Shown piece after piece: positions 52,070 to 60,771 of a DNA stretch of 64,000 nt. Below the pieces are notes generated by a model that worked only from the letters and a program-made list of their open reading frames with translations, was not told the origin of the DNA and searched no databases. This DNA is from Candidatus Villigracilis propinquus (GTDB taxonomy: Bacteria > Chloroflexota > Anaerolineae > Anaerolineales > Villigracilaceae). A program made the translations under genes and the position numbers. How positions within the stretch are numbered: the first letter of the stretch is position 1; each line of letters begins with the position of its first letter. The stretch covers positions 62,001 to 126,000 of the forward strand of contig JADKDM010000001.1 in NCBI GenBank assembly GCA_016714565.1, written 5' to 3'.

Positions 52070-52165
52070 TGTCATGCTGAGCGAAGCGAAGCATCTCTTA
52101 TGCTGTCGTAGAGACCCTCACTGCACCGGTGTACGGCACCAGCGTCGCTTTCGCTCAGGGTGACA
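52070..52165. repeat. 96-bp palindrome-ended repeat element
   Basis: The ends TGTCATGCTGAGCGAAGCGA (52070-52089) and the near-complement at 52145-52165 pair over about 20 bp with few mismatches. Inside are a GAGACC..CACTG stretch and a GCACCGGTGTACGGCACC palindrome. It sits between the DinB pair and gatA with no coding capacity. It looks like a MITE- or REP-like unit. Confidence 0.65.
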
Positions 52166-52168
52166 ACA

Positions 52169-53629
52169 CTAGAGATTCGGTTGCTGTTTATGCCAATCTG
52201 TAACTTGTTGATATGCGTTACCAACTTGGAAAAGAGTCTGCTCATCCAAGTGCTTGCCGATGAGCTGCATACCGACGGGCATGTTGTTGGAGAATCCGCA
52301 GGGGAGGGCTAAAGCGGGAACGCCTGCGGGATTTGTGGCAACGACGTAAATATCGGAGAGATACATTTCGAGCGGGTCATTTGTTTTCTCGCCGAGTTTG
52401 AAGGCAGTGGTGGGACAGGTCGGGGCGAGGAGAATGTCCACGGAGGACAGAGCAGTTTCAAAGTCCCGACGAAGAAGCGTGCGCACTTTTTGGGCCTTCA
52501 AGTAATACGCGTCATAATATCCAGCAGACAAAGCGTACGCGCCAAGCATAATCCTGCGCTTGACTTCATCACCAAAGCCCTCGTGACGAGTCTGCAAGTA
52601 GATGTCGATCACATCCTTTGCGTTTTCTGAAACGGAGAGACCGAAGCGCGTGCCGTCGAAGCGCGCAAGGTTGGAACTGGCTTCGGCGAAGAGCAAAAGA
52701 TAATAAACGGGGAGCGCGTATTTGGTGTTGGGCAGCGAGACCTCGTGAATTTCCATGCCGAGTTTTTCGTAGGTGCGGATGGCTTCCTGAATGGAGGACT
52801 CGACGCCCGCTTCCATGCCTGCCACGAAATATTCTTTTGGAATGCCGAGCTTCATGCCTTTGACAGATTTGTTGATGTTCTGATGATATTGCGGCACTGG
52901 CGCGTTGTAGGTGGTGCTGTCTTTTTCGTCGTGACCTGCAATGGCTTCGAGGACGGTCGCGCAATCATAGACATCGCGAGTCATCGGGCCGATGCAATCG
53001 AAGGAAGAGACGAGCGAGATCAGGCCGTAGCGGGAGACACGTCCATAGGTGGGCTTGATGCCTGTGACGTTGCAAAAGCCCGCAGGCATACGCACCGAGC
53101 CGCCCGTGTCTTCGCCGATGGTGAAGGTTGCCTGACTTGCAGACATGGCCGCCGCAGAGCCGCCGCTCGAACCGCCGGGGACGCGATCCAGATCCCACGG
53201 GTTGTGGGTGGGGAAGAGACCCGAGTTCTCGCAGGAGGAACCCATGCCGAACTCGTCCATGTTGGTTTTGCCGACGAGGACTGCGCCAGAATCCGCTAGT
53301 TTGTCCGTGACGGTGGCGTTGTACTGCGGGACGTAGTCTTCAAGGATTTTCGACGAGCAGGTGGTGCGGACTCCGCGAGTGGAGATGCAATCTTTCATGG
53401 CGAAGGGAATGCCCGTCAACGGGGTGACGTTGGTTCCTTTGGCAATGCGTTCATCGGCTTGTTTGGCTTGTTCCAGCGCGACATCATCGGTGATGGTGAC
53501 GTAGGATTTGATCTTGTCATCCACATCGTGGGCGCGTTGAAGGACCGCCTGCGTGAGTTCCACGCTGCTGATCTTTTTGGATGTGAGAAGCTCTGAGGCT
53601 TCGCGAATGGTGAGGTTGTGTAGTTGCAT
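52169..53629 (-). CDS. gatA: Asp/Glu-tRNA amidotransferase subunit A
   Basis: This 486-residue amidase-signature enzyme generates ammonia from glutamine for GatCAB. The Ser-cisSer-Lys triad is visible: Lys in GIPFAMKDCISTRG, the GSSCENSGLFPTHNP region, GGSSGGSAAAMSA and GEDTGGSVRMPAG. The C-terminal GVPALALPCGFSNNMPVGMQ and LIGKHLDEQTLFQVG are standard. It begins MQLHNLTIREASELLTSKKI. gatC lies 118 bp upstream beyond a degenerate repeat. Confidence 0.97.
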   Translation of the reverse strand: MQLHNLTIREASELLTSKKISSVELTQAVLQRAHDVDDKIKSYVTITDDVALEQAKQADERIAKGTNVTPLTGIPFAMKDCISTRGVRTTCSSKILEDYVPQYNATVTDKLADSGAVLVGKTNMDEFGMGSSCENSGLFPTHNPWDLDRVPGGSSGGSAAAMSASQATFTIGEDTGGSVRMPAGFCNVTGIKPTYGRVSRYGLISLVSSFDCIGPMTRDVYDCATVLEAIAGHDEKDSTTYNAPVPQYHQNINKSVKGMKLGIPKEYFVAGMEAGVESSIQEAIRTYEKLGMEIHEVSLPNTKYALPVYYLLLFAEASSNLARFDGTRFGLSVSENAKDVIDIYLQTRHEGFGDEVKRRIMLGAYALSAGYYDAYYLKAQKVRTLLRRDFETALSSVDILLAPTCPTTAFKLGEKTNDPLEMYLSDIYVVATNPAGVPALALPCGFSNNMPVGMQLIGKHLDEQTLFQVGNAYQQVTDWHKQQPNL

Positions 53630-53640
53630 AGGTTTATTAG

Positions 53641-53748
53641 GGGCTAGGGATTAGTGATTAGGATTAGGTGCTAGGTATTAGGAATTGAGTATGGCAGGTT
53701 TGTTTTTGCCTAGTCCCAGTCCCTAGTCCCTTCCTAGTTCCTAATCTC
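53641..53748. repeat. Degenerate CTAGGNATTAGG-type repeats in opposite orientation
   Basis: Units such as CTAGGGATTA, GATTAGG and CTAGGTATTAGG (53641-53685) face their complement CCTAGTCCC, CCTAGTTCCTAATC (53709-53748) across about 25 bp. The two blocks can fold into an imperfect hairpin between gatA and gatC. I see no coding potential. Confidence 0.6.
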
Positions 53749-54047
53749 TACTCTTCACCCAACACAGTCGGCACTTTGACATAGCCGCGCTCGGACTTTG
53801 GCGCGTTCTTGATAAATTCTTCGTGGCTCATGGATGGCTTGACCACATCTTCACGCAGGACGTTTTCAGCATTGGCAATGTCTGATGCAGGGGTGACATT
53901 TTCCGTGTCCACTTCGTTGAGCATGTTGAAGTAATCAATGATGGACGAGAATTGTCCGCTGAATTTTTGCGCTTCCTCTTCGGAGATTCCGAGTCGCACG
54001 AGAGTGGCGACGTGCTTGACGGTTTTGGTATCAATGGTTTGTGTCAT
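53748..54047 (-). CDS. gatC: Asp/Glu-tRNA amidotransferase subunit C
   Basis: This 99-residue GatC stabilises the A-B interface. It has the family N-terminus VKHVATLVRLGISEEEAQKF and the helix GQFSSIIDYFNMLNEVDTEN, then VLREDVVKPSMSHEEFIKNA and a C-terminal GYVKVPTVL strand that contacts GatA. The ATG at 54047 (MTQTIDTKTVKHV) is correct for the family; an upstream in-frame start at 54107 would run through a repeat element. gatA follows on the same strand, while gatB is separate. Confidence 0.95.
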   Translation of the reverse strand: MTQTIDTKTVKHVATLVRLGISEEEAQKFSGQFSSIIDYFNMLNEVDTENVTPASDIANAENVLREDVVKPSMSHEEFIKNAPKSERGYVKVPTVLGEE

Positions 54048-54060
54048 AAATACACTCCGT

Positions 54061-54174
54061 TGGTCGAGTAGGGCAGGTGTTCGTCCTGCCCGTACCGAGA
54101 CCAACAATTAAAGGGTTACTTGAAATTTGTGGTCTCGATACGCCCCTCAAAGAGCATTCGGGGCTACTCGACCA
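54061..54174. repeat. Palindromic element, copy 1 (TGGTCGAGTAG family)
   Basis: The ends TGGTCGAGTAG (54061-54071) and CTACTCGACCA (54164-54174) are perfect inverted repeats. Inside are a second inverted pair, CCGAGACCA and TGGTCTCGATA (around 54095-54139), and a hairpin GGGCAGG...CCTGCCC. The same layout recurs at 60772-60892, so this is a dispersed repeat family. It lies between aspS and gatC. Confidence 0.8.
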
Positions 54175-54186
54175 CCATCATCTGTT

Positions 54187-55792
54187 CTACTCGAACTTAA
54201 TATGCAACTCTTTCAACTGCTTCGGCTCCACAGCGGACGGCGCATCGGCCATCACATCGCGGCCCGTTTGATTCTTGGGGAAGGCGATCACTTCGCGGAT
54301 GTTGGGTTCGTCCGCGAGCAGCATCACGAGGCGGTCAATGCCGGGGGCCATGCCGCCATGCGGCGGAGCGCCATACTCGAACGCTTCGAGCATGTGCCCA
54401 AACTTCGCTTGAATATCTTCCTCGCTCAAGCCGAGCATTTGGAACATCTTCATTTGAATATCGCGGCGGTGAATACGGATCGAACCCGAAGCGGTCTCGT
54501 AGCCGTTGCACACCATATCATACGCATCCGAAAGCACCGCGCCAGGGTCGGTATCGAACTTCGGCAGGTCTTCCATCTTCGGCATCGTGAACGGATGATG
54601 CTCCGACTCCCACGCCTGCGTCGACTCCTGCTCCCGTTTTGGATTTCAACGCCTCGGCCTCTTCCGCCGTCACAAACTTTGCCGCGCTTCCTTTCACGCC
54701 TTCAGCTGATATGGCTATCGTCGGCATTCCCTTCGCTCCAAGCGACTTCGCCACTTCCGTGAGCGCATCCACTTCCTTGCGAGACATGTCCGCAGACTTT
54801 GGCGCAACAATGCACTTGATCACGCCGCCAGCCGCCAATGCGGACTGGAACACTTTGAATTCGCTCTTTGCAAAAACGTCTGAGACGTCAACCAATTCCA
54901 TGCCGAAGCGCAGGTCGGGTTTGTCCGAGCCGAATCGCTCGAGCACTTCGCGGTAGGAGAATTTGGGCCACGGAGACGAGAGCAATTTCTTGTGCGGCGT
55001 AACCGCAGGGATCATCTCGGTAAACAAACCTTCGACCAATGCAAGCACATCATCGCGGTGGACGTAGGACATTTCGAGGTCAAGCTGTGTAAATTCAGGC
55101 TGGCGGTCACCGCGCAGATCTTCATCACGGAAACAGCGCGCGATCTGGAAGTACTTGTCCATGCCTGCGACCATGAGCAATTGCTTCAATTGCTGGGGAG
55201 ATTGCGGCAGGGCGTAGAACTGTCCCGGGTACACACGGGAGGGGACGAGGTAGTCACGTGCGCCTTCGGGAGTAGCCTTGAACATGATCGGCGTTTCAAT
55301 TTCAATGAAGCCTTGCTCATCGAGATAGTCACGCATGAACTTGATAACCTTGTGGCGCAGCACCATGTTCTTGGTCAGGCGTTCGCGGCGCAGGTCAAGG
55401 TAGCGATATTTGAGGCGCGTATTTTCGTCGGGCAGGTCTGCATCCGAGCTGACCATGAAGGGCAGGGTCTTGGCAGGGTTGAGGATGGTCACATTCTTGG
55501 CGATGATCTCGATCTCGCCTGTTTCCATCTTTGGGTTGGCCATGCCATCGGGTCGTTTCTGAACGAGTCCTTCGATCTGCAAGACCCACTCAAAGCGGAC
55601 ATTGGCAACCTGATCCAATACTTCCTTGGGCAGATCCGGGTTGATGGTGATCTGAATGGTGCCTGAGCGGTCGCGCAGGTCAAAGAATGCCACCCCGCCG
55701 TGGTCACGCCGACGATTGACCCAGCCAGAAAGCGTGACGGTCTGTCCCGCGTGGCTGGTTCGTAATTCTCCACAAGTATGAGTTCTGTACAT
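54187..55792 (-). pseudogene. aspS: Aspartyl-tRNA synthetase interrupted by frameshift and internal deletion
   Basis: The N-terminal frame, from ATG 55792 (MYRTHTCGELRTSHAGQTVT), has the OB-fold, QSPQQLKQLLMVAGMDKYFQ, motif 2 FRDEDLRGDRQPEFTQLDLE and the GAD insertion domain up to SAAKFVTAEEAEALKSKTG. It then reads through foreign-looking codons to a stop at 54518. The C-terminal part is in another frame, beginning near 54630 with WESEHHPFTMPKMED and ending with motif 3 GIDRLVMLL and FPKNQTGRDVMADAPS at 54187. Compared with E. coli AspRS, about 50-60 residues are missing at the join, including the conserved WVxDFPxFE strand. The gene is essential, so an assembly error is more likely than real loss. 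AsnRS is encoded separately. Confidence 0.85.
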
Positions 55793-56141
55793 GGTGCGCC
55801 TCCGAAAATTATTCCTCGTCATTGCGAGGGCGTTCTTGGCCCGAAGCAATCTTTTGCATAATCATGGGATTGCTTCGTCGGGCTGAAGCCCTCCTCGCAA
55901 TGACGGGTGGTATGTATATAAAATAAATCGCCCTTCGCGTTTGCGTCGGGCGATTTGATTTGACTTGAGTTATTTGTCAACCAGCAAAGCTTCGCCCAAC
56001 GATACAGGGATCGTCATTATCATTATTATCATGATTGGAAAATTGGATGTGGTTGACCATCGTGCGCGGATTATAGCACAAAGTTCTGTGGGATTTTCCA
56101 TTTCTTGTATAATGAATTTATCCGTGGGAGGCGGCGTTTTT

Positions 56142-56486
56142 ATGAAAATTCAGGTCAGTGAACTTGAGCATGGGCTTCGTCTTGTCGCTTTAAGTGGCGT
56201 TTTGGACGGCACTGGGGTGTACGCTGTGGAGGTGGATTTCATCCGCAATTGTGTGGAAGGGAACCATCATGCGCTGGTGGATCTCTCGAAGGTCAGCTAC
56301 ATTTCATCGATCGGGATTCCGATGTTGATCCGTACCGCAAAAATGGTTTGGGAGCGCGGCGGGAAGTTGGCTTTGCTCAATCCCCAACACAGCGTAGCGG
56401 ATGTGCTTGATCTGGTCGGCGTCTCGCACATCATCCCAGTTTTTTATGATCTTAAAGCGGCGAAGGAGGGGATGTCGGACGGGTGA
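56142..56486 (+). CDS. STAS-domain anti-sigma-factor antagonist 1
   Basis: This 114-residue STAS protein of the SpoIIAA/RsbV type has LRLVALSGVLDGTGVYAVEV, DLSKVSYISSIGIPMLIRTA with the phosphorylatable Ser in the SSIGI turn, and the C-terminal GGKLALLNPQHSVADVLDLV. Such proteins bind an RsbW-type anti-sigma factor when dephosphorylated. The ATG at 56142 follows GGGAGGCG by 8 nt; a longer frame from 55965 crosses a non-coding-looking leader. A TATAAT lies at 56108-56113. No kinase (RsbW) or phosphatase (RsbU) is nearby. Confidence 0.9.
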   Translation: MKIQVSELEHGLRLVALSGVLDGTGVYAVEVDFIRNCVEGNHHALVDLSKVSYISSIGIPMLIRTAKMVWERGGKLALLNPQHSVADVLDLVGVSHIIPVFYDLKAAKEGMSDG

Positions 56487-56663
56487 GTGGGGGAATCCGC
56501 TGGCAGAGTTGGAAAATGTAATTTATGCAGAGGCAGGCCCCCAGTTTGAGCGGGGCGGATTTTATTGATCCACAAATCCAATTCAAAACCATAACCTGTT
56601 GTTAACAATAATTCCTGTTGATCTTAATATAATTGTCCCACTCTCGAAACACAGGTGATAAAT

Positions 56664-57008
56664 ATGAAATTCGATCATAGCGAATTGGATCATGGCATAG
56701 GTTTGCTCAAGCTTGCTGGAAAATTGGACATCATTGGCGTTGGAGAAATTGAAACCAGGTTTGCTGGATATTGTTCTGGTGATCATGTTCGTGTGATCGT
56801 GGATCTTTCAGAGGTAGATTTTCTCTCGTCCATCGGCATTCGATTGATGGTGACGACTGCCAAATCTGTTGCCACGCGCGGTGGGAAGATGGTGCTGCTG
56901 AACCCGACCCCCGAAGTTTTGGAGATCCTTGAAGTGACGGGTATTCCAGCGATCATTCCGATCTACTCTCGGTTGGAGTCTGCAGAGACCGTTTTACTGG
57001 CTTCATAA
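56664..57008 (+). CDS. STAS-domain anti-sigma-factor antagonist 2
   Basis: This 114-residue paralogue of the preceding gene has IGLLKLAGKLDIIGVGEIET, DLSEVDFLSSIGIRLMVTTA with the phospho-Ser site in SSIGI, and GGKMVLLNPTPEVLEILEVT. It is preceded by AGGTGA and ATG at 56664 (GTG at 56655 adds three residues). The 177-bp gap to copy 1 contains TATAAT at 56629-56634, so it probably has its own promoter. The duplication suggests two antagonists that feed one or two anti-sigma switches. A good terminator follows. Confidence 0.9.
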   Translation: MKFDHSELDHGIGLLKLAGKLDIIGVGEIETRFAGYCSGDHVRVIVDLSEVDFLSSIGIRLMVTTAKSVATRGGKMVLLNPTPEVLEILEVTGIPAIIPIYSRLESAETVLLAS

Positions 57009-57023
57009 AAATATTGATACAAA

Positions 57024-57064
57024 AACAAAAGGGCCACGCTTTATATCTGCGTGGCCCTTTTGTT
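57024..57064. terminator. Bidirectional terminator
   Basis: A perfect 16-bp inverted repeat (57024-57039 with 57049-57064) has a 9-nt loop. It lies between the convergent STAS and CsbD genes. Confidence 0.92.
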
Positions 57065-57075
57065 TTGTGTGAATG

Positions 57076-57312
57076 TTATTTCGCGGTTGACTTGTTTTTC
57101 GCTTCGTACTCCGACCAAAGCTTGGCAATTTCTTCCCGCGCTTTCTGGCGTGTGTATCCGTACTTGACCTGAAGCATGGTGGTGAATTTGTCGAACTTCA
57201 CTTCCGCCTTATCCACTTTGACCAGGTCATACTCCACCATCAGGCTCCACTTGGCATTGATCTGCCCGCGGATCTGGGTCCATTTTTCCTCGAATATCGC
57301 TTTATTCATCAT
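57076..57312 (-). CDS. CsbD family small stress protein
   Basis: This 78-residue protein has the CsbD pattern EEKWTQIRGQINAKWSLMVE (the KWxQxxGxxxxxW core) followed by DYxLVKVDKAE-like and LQVKYGYTRQKAREEIAKLW segments. CsbD proteins are small, abundant and helical and are induced by general stress in many bacteria; the molecular role is unclear. AAGGAG precedes two adjacent ATG codons (57312 and 57309). An 18-nt box upstream (57408-57425) also occurs upstream of the small basic protein at 63408-63551. Confidence 0.85.
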   Translation of the reverse strand: MMNKAIFEEKWTQIRGQINAKWSLMVEYDLVKVDKAEVKFDKFTTMLQVKYGYTRQKAREEIAKLWSEYEAKNKSTAK

Positions 57313-57407
57313 GTCGTTCTCCTTGGGGTGCGCTTTACAGGTGCATGGACCTGTTGTGCTTTTTGCGGTTGACTATTTCCCCAAAGATAGGCAAAACAAA
57401 ATATATT

Positions 57408-57425
57408 AATTTCATTGTACTACGG
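57408..57425 (-). promoter_or_regulatory. Shared 18-nt box upstream of CsbD
   Basis: ATTTCATTGTACTACGGA (plus sense) is identical at about 63728-63745. Read on the minus strand it contains TACAAT, a reasonable -10 hexamer, roughly 100 nt upstream of CsbD. It may be a common promoter or operator of the two small minus-strand genes. Confidence 0.4.
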
Positions 57426-57633
57426 AATGATAGGTGAACGCTCATTCCATGGTGTCTGGACGATTTTGCGCTTGTAAAAAGTAATGGATTTATTTTTCGT
57501 GGTGATATACTTGCGCAAATCTTATACAGGCGTGCCGCCCTGAGCCAGCCCTCAGGATGCCGAAACCAGCAATTCCACAACATGGTGACTGGCTGGAGAT
57601 GCCAATTTCATACTCAGTGAGGAGGAACGGACG

Positions 57634-58959
57634 ATGTCAAATGTCGCACCGCAGGCTGTTGCTACGCGTAAGGAACGCGTGGCCTGGTATTTGTATGATT
57701 TTGGGAATTCTGCTTATGCCTCGGTAGTATTGCTCGCTGTCTACTCGGCATATTTTCAAAAGCAGGTGGTTGGTGGCGCGGAAGGTTCGCGAATTTGGGG
57801 ACTCACTATTTCTGTGGCGATGATCCTTGTTGCCATTGCTGCGCCGATCATGGGGGCCATTGCCGATTACTCCGGCGCAAAAAAACGATTTCTATTTTTC
57901 TTCACAACATTGTCTGTCCTTTTTACGGCCATGCTATTTTTTACACAAAAAGGGACGGTCGCTCTGGCGATCATCTGCTTCCTGCTTGCAGAAATTGGGT
58001 ACCGTGCAGCCCAAATCTTTTATGATGCGCTCCTTCCGGAGATCGCCGAACCGCATGAGATGGGACGCATCGCCGGAACCGGCTGGGCCATTGGCTCGGC
58101 TGGCGGCATTGTGATTCTGCTGCTCATTCTTCCCCCAATTCTAATTACCAAAAGCAGCCTCATGGTAGTGCGCGGCTCACTCGTTGCCACTGCCATCTTC
58201 TTTGCGCTGGCTTCGATCCCGATCTTTTTGAATCTCAATGAGCGCGCGAAGCCGCAAAAGCTCCCGTCGGGTGAAAACATTTTTAGCGTTGCATTCAAAC
58301 AATTAAGTGAGACCATCAAAGCTGCGCGCGGCTTCAGCGAGTTTTTGAAGTTCATGCTCGCGTATCTGGTCTATAACGAAGGTGTGATCATCGCGCTTGA
58401 TTTCGCAGCCATTCTTGGTGCAGTGCTGTTTGGCCTCGAACAAACCGGATTGATCATCTTCTTCATTCTTGTTCAAGCAACGAATGTCGTTGGGGCGCTG
58501 CTTTTCGGAAACTTACAAGATCGTTTTGGCGGCAAACGTTCCCTCACCATCTCGATCTTATTGATGGTGGCCTGCGTCATGGCATTGTATTTCGCGCAGA
58601 ACCAGACCCACTTTTTCATCATCGGCGGATTCGTCGGCATTGCAATGGCTGGTGTTCAATCGGTCAGCCGCGCGATGGTTGCCACCTTCGCCCCGAAAGG
58701 CAAGAGCGGAGAATTCTTCGGCTTCTTCGCGCTCACCGGGCGCACCTCATCTTTCATTGGCCCCGCTGTGTTTGGTTACCTCGCCGCGGAATTGACGCTG
58801 TGGTATCAGTCCAAGGGACAGAGCATTGATCTTGCCGAACAATCGGGGCATCGCCTTGCGATCCTTTCCATTGCCGCATTCCTTGTCATTGGCTGGGCGT
58901 TGATGTCTCTGGTCAATGAGAAGAAAGCGCGCGAAATGGCGACCGCAAATACGCAATAA
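57634..58959 (+). CDS. MFS transporter, UMF1 (Atg22-like) family
   Basis: This 441-residue transporter has twelve predicted membrane helices. The opening RVAWYLYDFGNSAYASVVLL and the following VYSAYFQKQVVGG are signatures of the UMF1 family, related to the yeast vacuolar effluxer Atg22. Later segments include LPEIAEPHEMGRIAGTGWAI and GVQSVSRAMVATFAPKGKSG, then FFGFFALTGRTSSFIGPAVF. GAGGAGG precedes the ATG. It is followed after 5 bp by an SDR gene, so it heads a row of four co-directed genes. The cargo is unknown; amino acids are typical for Atg22 relatives. Confidence 0.92.
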   Translation: MSNVAPQAVATRKERVAWYLYDFGNSAYASVVLLAVYSAYFQKQVVGGAEGSRIWGLTISVAMILVAIAAPIMGAIADYSGAKKRFLFFFTTLSVLFTAMLFFTQKGTVALAIICFLLAEIGYRAAQIFYDALLPEIAEPHEMGRIAGTGWAIGSAGGIVILLLILPPILITKSSLMVVRGSLVATAIFFALASIPIFLNLNERAKPQKLPSGENIFSVAFKQLSETIKAARGFSEFLKFMLAYLVYNEGVIIALDFAAILGAVLFGLEQTGLIIFFILVQATNVVGALLFGNLQDRFGGKRSLTISILLMVACVMALYFAQNQTHFFIIGGFVGIAMAGVQSVSRAMVATFAPKGKSGEFFGFFALTGRTSSFIGPAVFGYLAAELTLWYQSKGQSIDLAEQSGHRLAILSIAAFLVIGWALMSLVNEKKAREMATANTQ

Positions 58960-58964
58960 AAAGA

Positions 58965-59807
58965 ATGACATTCAAAACAGCGATCATCACCGGCGCTGCG
59001 AGCGGCATCGGAAAACATTGGGCAGCCACCCTGCTGAAACAGGGTGGCTATCAACTGGTGCTTGCCGATGTCAACGAGCAGGGATTGCGCGAAGCGTTCA
59101 CGCCTAGCGAGTCCCTGCGTCTGCATACTTTGGATATCCGCTCGGCGGAGCAATGGCAGCACGTTGTCGATGACACGCTTCAACACTTCGGGCGCATTGA
59201 TTATCTCTTCAACATCGCTGGCGGCGGGCGTCAGGCTTTTTTTCTGCAACAGCCCATCGAGAATATTGATTGGGTCATCGACATCAACCTGAAAGGCCCG
59301 CTCGTTGGCATGAGGGTTGTCGGTGATGTGATGATGAATCAGAGAAGCGGCCACATCATCAATGTCGCTTCCCTTGCGGGATTATCCCCAACGCCGGGGA
59401 ATTCTCTTTACTCTGCGGCTAAAAGCGGATTAAGAAACGCCTCCATCGCCGCCGCAATTGAGTGGCGGACGATGGGCATTTCCGTCACTGTGATATCTCC
59501 CGACCTCGTTGATACGCCGCTCATGCAAAAACATCTTGAAAGCGGCGGCGAAGAAGTCGCGTTGACATACACGGGCGTCACGCTCACGGTGCATGATCTG
59601 GAGAAAGCCTTCTGGAAAGCTATGCGTGATAAGCCATTGGAGATCAATCTCCCACGCTGGCGCGGCTGGCTGACCAAGTTGAATCATTTCAACCCGTCGA
59701 TCATGCTTTGGTTGTATGAACCCATGAAGAGACGCGGCATGAAGCGCCTTGAACAAATCCGCAAACAGAGATCGGGGCAGGGAAATGGATCAGACTCGCT
59801 ATCGTAA
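58965..59807 (+). CDS. Short-chain dehydrogenase/reductase (SDR)
   Basis: This 280-residue classical SDR has TGAASGIGKHW as the cofactor-binding TGxxxGxG motif, LDIRSAEQW as the adenine pocket Asp strand, NIAGGG in place of NNAG, a Ser in INVASLAGLSPTPGNSLYSA and the catalytic YxxxK in YSAAKSGLRN. The C-terminal RWRGWLTKLNHFNPSIMLWL stretch suggests membrane association or a lipid-like substrate. It begins 5 bp after the MFS gene and overlaps the next start by 23 nt, so the row is an operon. Confidence 0.93.
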   Translation: MTFKTAIITGAASGIGKHWAATLLKQGGYQLVLADVNEQGLREAFTPSESLRLHTLDIRSAEQWQHVVDDTLQHFGRIDYLFNIAGGGRQAFFLQQPIENIDWVIDINLKGPLVGMRVVGDVMMNQRSGHIINVASLAGLSPTPGNSLYSAAKSGLRNASIAAAIEWRTMGISVTVISPDLVDTPLMQKHLESGGEEVALTYTGVTLTVHDLEKAFWKAMRDKPLEINLPRWRGWLTKLNHFNPSIMLWLYEPMKRRGMKRLEQIRKQRSGQGNGSDSLS

Positions 59808-60768
59808 AGTGTTCATCACCGGCGCGCTTGGTTTTATGGGACGCGCTCTTTCAGCGCAGTATCGTGCCCTGGGTGCAGAAACCTGCGGACTTGATGTGCG
59901 TGCCGATGCTTCTGCCAACGTCCTCGCTGGCGATGTCTCCCGCCCTGAAGAGTGGGAATCCGCACTGGCTGGCTGTGACCTTGTCATCCACACCGCTGCG
60001 ATCGTGACCAACAACGTCTCACGCGAAGAAGCGTGGCGGGTGAATGTCCTCGGCACGCGCCGTGTGTTGGATGCGGCGGTCAAGGCAGGTGTAAAACGTT
60101 TTGTGCATGTTTCATCATTGGCAGCAATGCGTTTTGTTTTAGAAGATCAAGCCGATGAATCCGCGCCCGTGATGCCAACGGGCAACCCCTACGTTGATAC
60201 AAAAATTGCAAGTGAGCAGGTTGTGCTTGCCGCACATGCCGCTGGCGAAATGGTTTGCACCATCATTCGCCCCGCCGATATTTACGGCCCCAACTCCCGC
60301 CCGTGGACATTGATTCCCGTGCAGATGATCCAAAAGGGATTGTTCCTTTTGCCTGCGCATGGTCAGGGTGTGTTTCGCGCCATCTACATTGATGACCTCG
60401 TGAATGGCGTGATGCTCGCGGCAGAGAAAGACGAAGGCATTGGGCAGATATTCATCCTCGGCGGCGAAGTTGCGACCACCTGTGAAAAATTCTTTGGTCA
60501 TTATTATCGCATGTTGGGCAAGAATGGCCCGCGCATGTTGAGCACATCCACGGCGGTTGCGATCGCGGAGGCTGGGCGGATGATTTTCAAGATGCTCGGC
60601 AAACCCACCGAGTTGGGGCGCGGCGCAATGGAAATGCTTTCGAAGAAGAATACGGTATCAAATAAGAAGGCGCACGACTTGCTGGGTTGGTATCCGCAGG
60701 TGGATTTGGATGAGGGAATGAGAAGAACAGAAGTTTGGTTGAGGGAACAAGGACTACTGTTGAAATAA
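59785..60768 (+). CDS. NAD-dependent epimerase/dehydratase (extended SDR, 3beta-HSD-like)
   Basis: This 327-residue extended SDR has TGALGFMGRALSAQYRALGA as the Rossmann GxxGxxG, LAGDVSRPEEWESAL, AAIVTNNVSREEAWRVNVLG, HVSSLAAMRF (catalytic Ser region), and YVDTKIASEQVVLAAHAAG carrying the YxxxK pair. The C-terminal substrate domain includes ADIYGPNSRPWTLIPVQMIQ. It is close to 3-beta-hydroxysteroid dehydrogenase/sugar epimerase types. The ATG at 59785 follows GGGGCAGGG and lies inside the upstream SDR gene. The palindromic repeat at 60772-60892 separates it from the ThDP enzyme. Confidence 0.9.
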   Translation: MDQTRYRKVFITGALGFMGRALSAQYRALGAETCGLDVRADASANVLAGDVSRPEEWESALAGCDLVIHTAAIVTNNVSREEAWRVNVLGTRRVLDAAVKAGVKRFVHVSSLAAMRFVLEDQADESAPVMPTGNPYVDTKIASEQVVLAAHAAGEMVCTIIRPADIYGPNSRPWTLIPVQMIQKGLFLLPAHGQGVFRAIYIDDLVNGVMLAAEKDEGIGQIFILGGEVATTCEKFFGHYYRMLGKNGPRMLSTSTAVAIAEAGRMIFKMLGKPTELGRGAMEMLSKKNTVSNKKAHDLLGWYPQVDLDEGMRRTEVWLREQGLLLK

Positions 60769-60771
60769 AAT

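Noticed and set aside
53748..54107. Longer gatC start
   Set aside because: The extra residues are translated from the palindromic repeat copy 1. The family start at 54047 is clear.
55965..56141. N-terminal extension of STAS protein 1
   Set aside because: The extension crosses TATAAT and the GGGAGGCG ribosome site that serve the ATG at 56142, and its translation is low-complexity.
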